Source: Alysiella sp.
GTDB taxonomy: Bacteria > Pseudomonadota > Gammaproteobacteria > Burkholderiales > Neisseriaceae
Assembly: GCF_030525755.1 (NCBI RefSeq)
Contig: NZ_JAUNEC010000030.1
Location: 1 to 20,970 of the forward strand
DNA: 20,970 nucleotides
Direction: 5' to 3'
Shown here: positions 1 to 6,339 of the stretch, in pieces
Layout: each line of letters starts with the position of its first letter
How positions within the stretch are numbered: position 1 is the stretch's first letter
Translations under genes and position numbers: made by a program
The notes under the pieces: generated by a model
Seen by the model: the letters and a program-made list of their open reading frames with translations, nothing else
Databases searched by the model: none
Told to the model about the DNA's origin: nothing

Positions 1-104
1 TGTCCGACCACATTGTGCGCGAAGAATACACCAGCGCAGAAGAACGCCAATTAACGTTTAACGACATGATTCAAATTGCTTTGGACGCAGCGATTACATT
101 GTGA
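1..104 (+). CDS. deoD: Purine nucleoside phosphorylase DeoD, C-terminal fragment
   Basis: Open from the left edge; codons run from base 3 to the TGA at 102-104, giving the last 33 residues. They read SDHIVREEYTSAEERQ followed by LTFNDMIQIAL, which lines up with the E. coli DeoD C-terminus (SDHI...AAERQTTFNDMIKIAL). In that enzyme the Asp of SDH (D204) and the Arg of ERQ (R217) are the catalytic acid pair, and both are present here at the same 13-residue spacing. DeoD splits purine (deoxy)nucleosides with phosphate in the cytoplasmic salvage pathway. The rest of the gene lies outside the window. A terminator-like hairpin follows 16 bases after the stop. Confidence 0.85.
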   Translation, partial: SDHIVREEYTSAEERQLTFNDMIQIALDAAITL

Positions 105-120
105 TTTTATCCAAACAAAA

Positions 121-143
121 GGGGCAGATTTGATATCTGCCCC
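121..143 (+). terminator. Probable intrinsic terminator of deoD
   Basis: GGGGCAGAT (121-129), a 5-base loop and ATCTGCCCC (135-143) form a perfect 9-bp stem just after the deoD stop. It is followed by a moderately T-rich stretch (GCATTTTCTTG). Similar GC-capped stems occur at 11095-11123 and, in a longer form, at 5632-5690, so this may also be part of a dispersed repeat. Confidence 0.6.
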
Positions 144-218
144 GCATTTTCTTGTAGAAATTTCCAGTTTTATGGTCGTTTAGAATACAACATATAGTGT
201 TACCAACGTTCTTATGTG

Positions 219-305
219 GTTTAATTTTGAATGACCATAAAACTTGGTGTATAGAGGAATTTTGTATTTATTTCATTTTTAATCCATAAATTGAACAAAG
301 TGAGA
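219..305. repeat. Dispersed intergenic repeat, copy A
   Basis: Starting at GTTTAATTTT, this stretch matches the segment that begins at 5566 downstream of iscA. Both contain AATGACCATAAAACT, then a GG-rich step, then an AT-rich run including TATTT..TTTCATTT and a final TTGA. Part of the same word also occurs inverted nearby, as CCAGTTTTATGGTCGTT at 163-180, so 160-245 can fold on itself. The 105-367 interval holds no convincing gene; this repeat and the deoD terminator are all I can see in it. Confidence 0.5.
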
Positions 306-367
306 CATGAAATTTCCTTCTACGAAAGTCTTATTTAACAATTCATTAAATGATTTCTCATATTAAT

Positions 368-1267
368 TCAATGCCGATATTTTGCCAATGCTGCCTTAAT
401 TTGAGGCAAGGCAGCGCGAGCAGCTTGCTCGCCAATTTGAATGGCTTGTGCTTTTTGGTCAAAACCACCTACTGCACCCAGTTGTTGCACAGGTGGTTTG
501 ATGACAATTTGTGCTTGCGCTAATTCATGGTTCAGCGCAGCGGTGGACATGATATTCAGGCTTTGGTCAAGATAAGCCAAAAAACCGCTGCTGTTTTCCA
601 ATTTGGCAGGTTTGGCGGAAATGTCCACCGCAATCACAAAATTTGCACCCAAACGTTTGGCGGCAGATACAGGAACAGGCGCAGACAGACCACCGTCTAC
701 ATATTGTTTACCGCTGATTTCAACAGGTAAAAACACATTTGGAATGCTTGCGCTAGCGCGTACCGCTTGCCCTGTGTTGCCGATGCTGAATACCGTCATT
801 TTGCCTGTGCCAAATTCGGTGGCCACTGCACCAAATTTAATGGGAAAGTGGTTCATGGCGCGGTTTTTCACTTTGGTATTAATCCAATTTTGCAGTTTTT
901 CGCCTTTGATGAAGCCGCGTGTGGACAAGGTTAAATCCACCACATCGGCTTTATTCAAAATTTCTGCCTCCAATTCCAAGCGGTCAGGTGACATACCCGA
1001 AGCATACAAACTGCCCACAATTGCACCTGCGCTGGTGCCTGTTACGATGTGTACAGGAATGTTGTTTTCTTTTAAAACTTTAATCACGCCAATGTGTGCA
1101 AAACCTTTGGACGCACCACCACCCAATGCCAATGCCACTACCGCACGCGGTTTTTCGGCTGCTTGATTATGGTTTTTAGCGGGCGCAGCTTTTGGGGTTT
1201 CCAATAAAGAACAGGAAGCGAGTAGGGCGGTTGCACCCAAAATCAGGGTACGGCGAGTGTGTTTCAT
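368..1267 (-). CDS. Patatin-like phospholipase family lipoprotein
   Basis: The start chosen is the ATG complementary to 1265-1267, with AAAGGAT upstream. From there the 299-residue protein begins MKHTRRTLILGATALLASC, a lipoprotein signal with lipobox LASC and lipidated Cys19; the frame is open further upstream, but that reads through DUS sequence. The patatin fold signatures are complete: oxyanion loop GGGASKG at 49-55, nucleophile elbow GTSAG with Ser79, and the DGG motif with Asp191, which together form the Ser-Asp dyad. The family hydrolyses acyl esters of phospholipids; RssA-type members are close relatives. The lipobox implies membrane anchoring in the envelope. Substrate unknown. It is transcribed alone, away from the genes at 1546 onward. 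Confidence 0.85.
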   Translation of the reverse strand: MKHTRRTLILGATALLASCSLLETPKAAPAKNHNQAAEKPRAVVALALGGGASKGFAHIGVIKVLKENNIPVHIVTGTSAGAIVGSLYASGMSPDRLELEAEILNKADVVDLTLSTRGFIKGEKLQNWINTKVKNRAMNHFPIKFGAVATEFGTGKMTVFSIGNTGQAVRASASIPNVFLPVEISGKQYVDGGLSAPVPVSAAKRLGANFVIAVDISAKPAKLENSSGFLAYLDQSLNIMSTAALNHELAQAQIVIKPPVQQLGAVGGFDQKAQAIQIGEQAARAALPQIKAALAKYRH

Positions 1268-1289
1268 ATGGGTATCCTTTTGATGATAT

Positions 1290-1334
1290 AGGCTGCCTGA
1301 AAATATCATATGGGTAGGGTGTTTCAGGCAGCCT
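1290..1334. repeat. Inverted pair of AG-simDUS
   Basis: AGGCTGCCTGAAA (1290-1302) and its exact complement TTTCAGGCAGCCT (1322-1334) form a 13-bp stem with a 19-base loop. It lies 23 bases upstream of the patatin start, where it could block read-through from either side or fold in the 5' leader of that mRNA. Confidence 0.75.
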
Positions 1335-1545
1335 GTTAAATTCAAATTGCGTGAATTATAGTTGCAGAATTGAAAAAGCACTACGGTGTTGCCCATTTCC
1401 TGTGTGCGATTCGTACACGGTGAGTATGGTCGCCCCTTGTGTTATTGCTTTTGCACTTCTATGACCATATAAGCTCACAAAGTCGCAAAAACGCTGCCTG
1501 AAAACGCGTTTACGCGTAAAATACGTCTTTTTGAGGGAAGAGAAG

Positions 1546-1908
1546 ATGTATTTTATTGACCGTACTGCCGTTGTTTTGAAACCCACCGCCATTTTTTTGC
1601 AATGGCTTAATCAAGTTAATGGCGACAGCTTGCCCGATTTGACTTTGGCACAAATCCGCGCCAATTGCAGCGTGTTTTTGGTACCAGAATTTGATGAGCC
1701 TGAACAAGCAGTTGCCTATTTTGACGAACGTCATCATGCCATTTTTGCCACAGAATTGGCAAGTTGGGAAATTGAAGAAAGCCAATGGCCCAAAGACATG
1801 AGCTTAACAACATTTTGGCAATTTTTTGAACTGGAAGTCCATGATACTGTGTTGGATTTAGAAGAAGGTGAATTGCAGTCCAGCAGCGTTTTTGACAATA
1901 TGAGATAA
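1546..1908 (+). CDS. Conserved-looking hypothetical protein, 120 residues
   Basis: I do not recognise this family. The start is ATG 1546, preceded by GAGGGAAGAGAAG as ribosome binding site; an in-frame TTG at 1531 is less likely. The protein opens MYFIDRTAVVLKPTAIFLQW and is acidic and rich in aromatic residues towards the C-terminus (SQWPKD, FWQFFELEVHD, DLEEGE). It has no signal peptide, membrane segment or Cys cluster, so a soluble cytoplasmic protein is likely. Its stop is only three bases from the start of the YgfX-like gene, so the two are almost certainly co-transcribed and may work together. It is not SdhE, the usual YgfX partner: the sequence does not resemble it. Confidence 0.75.
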   Translation: MYFIDRTAVVLKPTAIFLQWLNQVNGDSLPDLTLAQIRANCSVFLVPEFDEPEQAVAYFDERHHAIFATELASWEIEESQWPKDMSLTTFWQFFELEVHDTVLDLEEGELQSSSVFDNMR

Positions 1909-1911
1909 ATC

Positions 1912-2343
1912 GTGCCACCGTTTGCTGTTGATTTTGTGCCATCAAAACTGCGCCGTTGGCTGGTGTTGGTGTTGTTCATTTGGCTATCTGTTTGCGTATT
2001 GTTGTATGTTTCAGGCAGCCTGAAAGTTTTATGGTTGTTGGCTGGTTCAGCATCTGCGTTGTATGCATGGCGCGAACCACATCATCGCGTTACACGATTG
2101 GAAATCGACCCACAACAACGCGCCACCGTGTATTACCATAATCAAAAATACCTTGCACATTTGCGTTCAGGCAGCCTGATTGCACCGCATATTGCTTGTT
2201 TGCATTGGCAACTTTGTGATGCATATGATGAAAACACCATTTTGATTTATCAATGGATTTTTCCAGATAGCACCGATGTGGCATCGCAGCGGCGTTTACG
2301 CGTGTGGGCAACTTGGGCGCAATATGGGCAATCGCCCCCATAG
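1912..2343 (+). CDS. YgfX/CptA-family inner membrane protein
   Basis: Starts with GTG at 1912, three bases after the previous stop; 143 residues. Two hydrophobic helices lie near residues 14-32 (LRRWLVLVLFIWLSVCVLLY) and 37-50, followed by a soluble domain ending with IFPDSTDVASQRRLRVWATW. This layout, two helices plus a tail with a LPDS..FRRLRVWLRW-like block, is that of the YgfX (CptA) family, which in other proteobacteria sits beside sdhE and has been described as a membrane-bound toxin-like partner of it. No sdhE is visible here. Two DUS copies lie inside the gene (2010-2024 and 2166-2177) and are translated as SGSLK and SGSLI, one of them between the two helices. Family call from pattern only. 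Confidence 0.6.
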   Translation: MPPFAVDFVPSKLRRWLVLVLFIWLSVCVLLYVSGSLKVLWLLAGSASALYAWREPHHRVTRLEIDPQQRATVYYHNQKYLAHLRSGSLIAPHIACLHWQLCDAYDENTILIYQWIFPDSTDVASQRRLRVWATWAQYGQSPP

Positions 2344-2349
2344 TGAAAA

Positions 2350-2382
2350 ATACTTGACTGATTTGCTAGGTTATTAGACAAT
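2350..2382 (+). promoter_or_regulatory. iscR promoter with overlapping IscR type 1 site
   Basis: TTGACT (2354-2359), a 17-base spacer and GACAAT (2377-2382) form a sigma-70 promoter 36 bases before iscR. Bases 2350-2374 also fit the E. coli IscR type 1 consensus (ATASYYGACT-RWWWY-AGTCRRSTAT) at 21 of 25 positions by my count, with the left half-site perfect. The site covers the -35 box and spacer, so bound [2Fe-2S]-IscR would block RNA polymerase: the classical autorepression arrangement. Confidence 0.8.
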
Positions 2383-2417
2383 TCGCGCCGAAAATAAAAC
2401 CACAACACAACCACACC

Positions 2418-2867
2418 ATGCGTCTTACTACCAAAGGGCGTTTTGCCGTAACTGCCATGATAGATTTGGCGATGAACGCGCAAAATCACGCCGTTAAACT
2501 CAATGCCATCAGTGAACGGCAACAGATTTCGTTATCTTATCTGGAACAACTTTTCAGCAAATTACGCCGTGCAGGTTTGGTGGAAAGCATACGCGGACCA
2601 GGTGGCGGTTACATTTTGGGCAAACCTGCTCATGAAATAGACATTGCTCAAATTATCGCTGCTGCTGAGGATAAACTGGATGCAACCTTGTGCAGTGGCA
2701 AAGCCAACTGCCAAAGTGGTGTACCTTGTCTGACTCATCATCTTTGGGAAAATCTGAACCATGCCATCAATGCTTATTTAAGCAGTGTAACACTTGCCAG
2801 CTTATTGGAGCAGCAAGAAGCCGATAAAGATGCCCAAATAGTTCAATTTACACACATTAATGTGTAA
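2418..2867 (+). CDS. iscR: Fe-S cluster assembly transcriptional regulator IscR
   Basis: 149-residue Rrf2-family regulator opening MRLTTKGRFAVTAMIDLAM. The winged helix-turn-helix spans about residues 1-65 (ISLSYLEQLFSKLRRAGLV, then the wing SIRGPGGGYIL). The [2Fe-2S] ligands are C92, C98, C104 and H107, the same numbering as in E. coli IscR. The holo form represses the isc promoter; the apo form binds other sites. It heads iscS-iscU-iscA and has its own operator at 2350-2374. No clear Shine-Dalgarno precedes the ATG, but the N-terminus matches the family start exactly. Confidence 0.95.
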   Translation: MRLTTKGRFAVTAMIDLAMNAQNHAVKLNAISERQQISLSYLEQLFSKLRRAGLVESIRGPGGGYILGKPAHEIDIAQIIAAAEDKLDATLCSGKANCQSGVPCLTHHLWENLNHAINAYLSSVTLASLLEQQEADKDAQIVQFTHINV

Positions 2868-2941
2868 AAAATCTCATTTATTTTTCACAGGCTGCCTGAA
2901 AAACTTTTTCAATAAAAACACACTTTCAAGGACATTGAACC

Positions 2942-4156
2942 ATGACCATCAAAACCCCCATCTATTTGGATTACGCAGCGACCACCCCCGTTGATAAACG
3001 CGTGTTGGACAAAATGATTCCCTACTTGACCGAACATTTCGGCAACCCTGCTTCCAACGGACACCCATTCGGCTGGACAGCAGAAGAAGCCGTAGAAAAC
3101 GCGCGTAACGAAGTTGCCAAATTGATTAATGCTGACCCCAAAGAAATCGTGTGGACAAGCGGCGCAACCGAATCCAACAACTTGGCAATCAAAGGTGCAG
3201 CGCAATTTTACAAAACCAAAGGCAAACACCTGATTACCGTGAAAACCGAACACAAAGCCACTTTGGACACCATGCGCGAATTGGAACGTCAAGGCTTTGA
3301 AGTAACTTATTTGGACGTGCAAGAAAACGGTTTGATTGATTTGGACGTGTTGAAAGCAGCCGTTCGCCCCGACACCATTTTGATTTCCGTGATGTGGGTC
3401 AATAACGAAATTGGCGTGATTCAAGACATTCCAGCCATTGGCGCATTCTGCCGCGAAAACAAAATCATTTTCCACGTTGATGCCGCCCAAGCCTGTGGCA
3501 AAACGCCTGTTGATGTGGAAGCAGCGCAAGTGGATTTGTTGTCCATGTCTGCCCACAAAATCTATGGACCCAAAGGCATTGGCGCGTTGTACGTTCGCCG
3601 CAAACCACGCGTTCGCTTGGAAGCGCAAATGCACGGTGGCGGTCATGAACGCGGTTTCCGCTCTGGCACTTTGCCCACGCACCAAATTGTCGGCATGGGC
3701 GAGGCGTTCCGCATTGCGCGTGAAGAATTGGAACAAGACATTGCCCACGCCTTGAAATTGCGCGAAATTTTCTTGAAAGGCATTGAGGGCATTGAAGAAG
3801 TGTACATCAATGGCGATATGGCGAACCGCGTTGCCACCAATTTGAACGTGAGCTTCAACTATGTTGAGGGCGAAAGCCTGATTATGGCGGTAAAAGAAAT
3901 CGCGGTATCAAGCGGTTCAGCGTGTACTTCGGCGAGCTTGGAGCCAAGCTACGTTTTGCGTGCTTTGGGTCGCAATGACGAATTGGCGCACAGCTCTTTG
4001 CGCGTAACCTTCGGTCGCATGACCACCGAAGAAGAAGTGGCTTACGCGGCTGAATTGATTAAAGCCAAAATCGGCAAATTGCGCGATTTGTCGCCTTTGT
4101 GGGAAATGTTTAAAGACGGCATTGATTTGAGCAAGGTGGAGTGGGTGGAGCATTAA
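2942..4156 (+). CDS. iscS: Cysteine desulfurase IscS
   Basis: 404 residues, full family length, with AAGGAC before the ATG. IscS is the PLP enzyme that takes sulfur from L-cysteine as a persulfide and passes it to IscU and to tRNA thiolation. H104, the PLP lysine K206 (SAHKIYGPKG) and the persulfide cysteine C328 (SSGSACTSAS) all sit at the E. coli numbers. It lies 74 bases after iscR, with one DUS in the gap (2889-2900), and is followed by a DUS hairpin before iscU. The gene is visibly rich in preferred codons (GGC, GAA, AAC), as expected of a highly expressed protein. Confidence 0.97.
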   Translation: MTIKTPIYLDYAATTPVDKRVLDKMIPYLTEHFGNPASNGHPFGWTAEEAVENARNEVAKLINADPKEIVWTSGATESNNLAIKGAAQFYKTKGKHLITVKTEHKATLDTMRELERQGFEVTYLDVQENGLIDLDVLKAAVRPDTILISVMWVNNEIGVIQDIPAIGAFCRENKIIFHVDAAQACGKTPVDVEAAQVDLLSMSAHKIYGPKGIGALYVRRKPRVRLEAQMHGGGHERGFRSGTLPTHQIVGMGEAFRIAREELEQDIAHALKLREIFLKGIEGIEEVYINGDMANRVATNLNVSFNYVEGESLIMAVKEIAVSSGSACTSASLEPSYVLRALGRNDELAHSSLRVTFGRMTTEEEVAYAAELIKAKIGKLRDLSPLWEMFKDGIDLSKVEWVEH

Positions 4157-4169
4157 TTCCATAGGTTTC

Positions 4170-4206
4170 AGGCTGCCTGAAAGGGCAATAAGATTTTAGG
4201 CAGCCT
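4170..4206. repeat. DUS-derived stem-loop between iscS and iscU
   Basis: AGGCTGCCTGAAA (4170-4182) pairs with TTTTAGGCAGCCT (4194-4206) through a 13-bp stem with one G-U pair and an 11-base loop. It is not followed by a T run in the plus direction, so it is more likely an attenuator or mRNA-stability element than a full terminator; it could set the iscS:iscU ratio. Confidence 0.55.
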
Positions 4207-4265
4207 ACCATCAAAAAATTTAACAAATCCCTTTTATTATTAACAACACACAAGGAACATACATC

Positions 4266-4649
4266 ATGGCATACAGCGATAAAGTGATTGACCACTACGA
4301 AAACCCACGCAACGTAGGCTCATTCAACAAAGACGACCAAGACGTAGGCACAGGCATGGTGGGTGCGCCCGCTTGTGGCGACGTGATGAAATTGCAAATC
4401 AAAGTGAACGCGCAAGGCATCATTGAAGACGCGAAATTCAAAACCTACGGCTGCGGTTCAGCAATTGCCTCTTCCAGCTTGATTACCGAAATGGTTAAAG
4501 GCAAAAGTTTGGACGAAGCCTTGGCAATTAAAAACAGCGACATCGCTGCCGAATTGGAATTGCCGCCCGTGAAAGTGCATTGCTCCATTTTGGCGGAAGA
4601 TGCGGTTAAAGCCGCGATTGAAGATTATCGCCAAAAACAAGCAGCATAA
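4266..4649 (+). CDS. iscU: Fe-S cluster scaffold protein IscU
   Basis: 127 residues, the usual length. IscU is the scaffold on which IscS-derived sulfur and iron are assembled into a [2Fe-2S] cluster. All three cluster cysteines are present: C37 (GAPACGD, with D39), C63 (YGCGSAIASSS) and C106, preceded by H105. The HscA-recognition loop reads LPPVKVHC, the family motif. AAGGAAC precedes the ATG. It lies 109 bases after iscS and is separated from the next gene by a second DUS hairpin. Confidence 0.97.
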   Translation: MAYSDKVIDHYENPRNVGSFNKDDQDVGTGMVGAPACGDVMKLQIKVNAQGIIEDAKFKTYGCGSAIASSSLITEMVKGKSLDEALAIKNSDIAAELELPPVKVHCSILAEDAVKAAIEDYRQKQAA

Positions 4650-4651
4650 TG

Positions 4652-4700
4652 TTTTCAGGCTGCCTTTCAGTACACAATAAATGTTTAGGCAGCCTGAAAA
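4652..4700. repeat. Inverted pair of AG-kingDUS after iscU
   Basis: TTTTCAGGCTGCCT (4652-4665) and AGGCAGCCTGAAAA (4687-4700) are perfect complements, giving a 14-bp stem with a 21-base loop three bases after the iscU stop. These two and the copy at 8299-8310 are the only AG-kingDUS words in the window that are not part of a 15-mer also holding AG-simDUS. Likely terminator or attenuator of iscRSU. Confidence 0.65.
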
Positions 4701-4790
4701 ATATGAGGATAAGTCGGATTGCGAAATCATGTTGGGTACAAGTATTCAACCTACGGCTGTTGTTGTATTTCATTCCGAGAGGAAATAGCA

Positions 4791-5231
4791 ATGAAAAACA
4801 AAATTTTATTGTTCATATTATCCTTATCCGCTGTTGCGTGTACGCCCATGGCGCAATTATATACCGACACCACCGATAAACTCGGTCTGACGCCAGCCTA
4901 CGCGCATACAACGGAATCTGCATCAGCAGCAAACCCATTCCGCCCACCAGCAGGCACACCTGATGGTGCGTTTTCTACTAAAAGCAGCAATGGCAGAATC
5001 TTAAAAAGCACGGTGCGAAATGGCGTATTTGTTGGTACCGTTGAAATTTACCACCCCAATGGTAAACTGCATTCACGCACGCCGATGCAAAATGGCAAGC
5101 CCGAAGGTGTGTCGCAAGGTTATACCGAAGATGGCAAACTGCGTACCGAAATTCTTTATCAAAACGGTCGCGCTGTCCATTTCAAACGATTCAATGCTGC
5201 TGGCAAAGTTGAATCAGAAGGTAATTTGTAA
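4791..5231 (+). CDS. Lipoprotein with YwqK/MORN-like repeats
   Basis: The start is ATG 4791, preceded by a strong GAGAGGAA; 146 residues. MKNKILLFILSLSAVAC is a lipoprotein signal with lipidated Cys17. After a low-complexity linker (about 28-60) come tandem repeats with the YwqK/MORN_2 pattern: NGVFVGTVEIYHPNGKLHS, NGKPEGVSQGYTEDGKLRTE, then NGRAVHFKRFNAAGKVESEG. Such repeats are short beta-hairpins of unknown role in secreted and envelope proteins; the automatic label antitoxin YwqK is common but uninformative. It sits between iscU and iscA, 19 bases before iscA, so it should be transcribed with iscA although an envelope lipoprotein has no known part in Fe-S assembly. Confidence 0.8.
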   Translation: MKNKILLFILSLSAVACTPMAQLYTDTTDKLGLTPAYAHTTESASAANPFRPPAGTPDGAFSTKSSNGRILKSTVRNGVFVGTVEIYHPNGKLHSRTPMQNGKPEGVSQGYTEDGKLRTEILYQNGRAVHFKRFNAAGKVESEGNL

Positions 5232-5250
5232 ATAAGTTTAAGGAATTCAG

Positions 5251-5571
5251 ATGATTAGCATCACACAAAATGCCGCCACCCACATCAGCAATTTTCTCGC
5301 CAAACGCGGTAAAGGCGAAGGCATTCGCTTGGGTGTAAAAACAAGCGGCTGCTCGGGCATGGCGTACACCATGGAATTTGTGGACGACATTCAAGCCGAT
5401 GATTTGGTGTTTGAAGAATTGGGCGTGAAAATTTTCATAGACCCCAAATCCCACGTTTACCTAGACGGCACGCGCGTGGATTACACCAAAGAAGGCTTGC
5501 AAGAAGGCTTTAAATTTGACAACCCCAATGTGAAAGAAAGTTGCGGTTGTGGCGAAAGTTTTTATGTTTAA
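5251..5571 (+). CDS. iscA: A-type Fe-S carrier protein IscA
   Basis: 106 residues with AAGGAA before the ATG. IscA binds iron or Fe-S clusters and delivers them to target enzymes. The three conserved cysteines are C34 (TSGCSGMAY) and the pair C98/C100 in ESCGCGESF near the C-terminus. The family motif GLQEGFKFDNPNVKESCGCG is intact. Its TAA stop (5569-5571) lies within the start of dispersed repeat copy B. No hscBA, fdx or iscX follows, so the E. coli-type operon is cut short here. Confidence 0.96.
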   Translation: MISITQNAATHISNFLAKRGKGEGIRLGVKTSGCSGMAYTMEFVDDIQADDLVFEELGVKIFIDPKSHVYLDGTRVDYTKEGLQEGFKFDNPNVKESCGCGESFYV

Positions 5572-5723
5572 TTTTAAATGACCATAAAACTCGGTTTGTG
5601 GGGATAAATTATTTCTGGTTAGGGGTATTTTCATTTCTATCAATTTTATCAGCAAGTTGAAAAAGCTGATATAAAATCTGCCCCTACGTTTGTTTTAAAA
5701 TGAGTTTTGCAAAGGTTTCAGTC
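5566..5723. repeat. Dispersed intergenic repeat, copy B, with long stem-loop
   Basis: The left part (5566-5665) matches 219-305. The right part (5690-5723, reading TTTGTTTTAAAATGAG then TTTTGCAAAGGTTTCAG) matches 11124-11157, with three single-base differences. In the middle, AGGGG plus ATTTT (from 5632) pairs imperfectly with AAAAT plus CCCCT (to 5686), around an inner perfect stem TATCAGC/GCTGATA (5648-5672). It fills the gap between the convergent genes iscA and scpB, where it probably serves as a two-way terminator. There is no open frame of interest in it. Confidence 0.55.
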
Positions 5724-5745
5724 TCTCTTTATTGAGTATGTGGAT

Positions 5746-6312
5746 TTATTCGACTTCGGGTAATCCCATGTTTTCAGGCAGCACCAATTCGCCCAACTCG
5801 GTCAGAGGCGGTAAATCTGATAAACTGTCTAATTGTAAATCACTTAAAAATGTATCGGTGGTTGCCCATAAAGATGGTCGTCCGATGCTGTCGCGTTGCC
5901 CGATAACTTCAATCCAGCCTCTGTCTTGCAGCGTTTGCATGACATTTTGCGATACTGCAACGCCGCGAATGTTTTCAATATCGCCTCGAGTAACAGGTTG
6001 CTGGTAGGCAATGATTGCCAGCGTTTCCATGACGGCGCGTGAATAACGCGGTGTACGGGTTTCGTTCAGGCTACCTAAACGTTCGTAGGCAGATGGTGTG
6101 ATTTGGAATCGCCAACCTTCTGCACTGTGTACCAGTTGCAAGGCACGGTTTTGCCAACGGGCTTTTAGGCTACCCAGTATGTCTATCAATTTGTCTTGCG
6201 ACAAGGGTGGCTCGCACAATTCACGCATGGCTTTTTCGCCCAAAGGTTCGGTTTGTAAAAACAAAGCCGCTTCAATCAGGGCTTCGGGAGTGGGTTTGTT
6301 TGCTTCGTTCAT
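5746..6312 (-). CDS. scpB: Segregation and condensation protein B (ScpB)
   Basis: 188 residues, typical of ScpB. This is the winged-helix kleisin-associated subunit of the SMC-ScpAB complex, which compacts and helps segregate the chromosome. Recognisable blocks are the N-terminal ALIEAALFLQTEPLG, the core MRELCE..LSQDKLIDILGSL, and the signature YSRAVMETLAIIAYQQPVTR-GDIENIRGVAVSQNVMQTL (about residues 90-128), followed by the DRGWIEVIG wing. No scpA is next to it. It lies 27 bases downstream of ylqF on the same strand, with an imperfect DUS between, so the two are probably one unit. Confidence 0.93.
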   Translation of the reverse strand: MNEANKPTPEALIEAALFLQTEPLGEKAMRELCEPPLSQDKLIDILGSLKARWQNRALQLVHSAEGWRFQITPSAYERLGSLNETRTPRYSRAVMETLAIIAYQQPVTRGDIENIRGVAVSQNVMQTLQDRGWIEVIGQRDSIGRPSLWATTDTFLSDLQLDSLSDLPPLTELGELVLPENMGLPEVE

Positions 6313-6339
6313 AAAATGCTTTCAGGTTGCCTGAAACAG

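Noticed and set aside
603..1166. 187-codon plus-strand frame over the patatin gene
   Set aside because: The opposite strand carries all patatin motifs; this frame has no recognisable features or ribosome binding site.
1268..1396. Upstream extension of the patatin gene by 43 codons
   Set aside because: It would bury the lipoprotein signal peptide and is read from an inverted DUS pair; the ATG at 1267 has a ribosome binding site.
1496..1522. ACGCGTTTACGCGT as a regulatory operator before the gene at 1546
   Set aside because: Two MluI-like words with a two-base gap; no known regulator consensus matches, and it may be chance.
2909..3748. 279-codon open frame on the minus strand opposite iscS
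   Set aside because: It is a shadow of the strongly conserved, codon-biased iscS gene; the product is Phe/Gly/Asn/His-rich with no domain.
4791..5231. Calling the lipoprotein an antitoxin because of YwqK-like repeats
   Set aside because: The signal peptide and lipobox place it in the envelope and no toxin gene is adjacent; the label is a loose family name.
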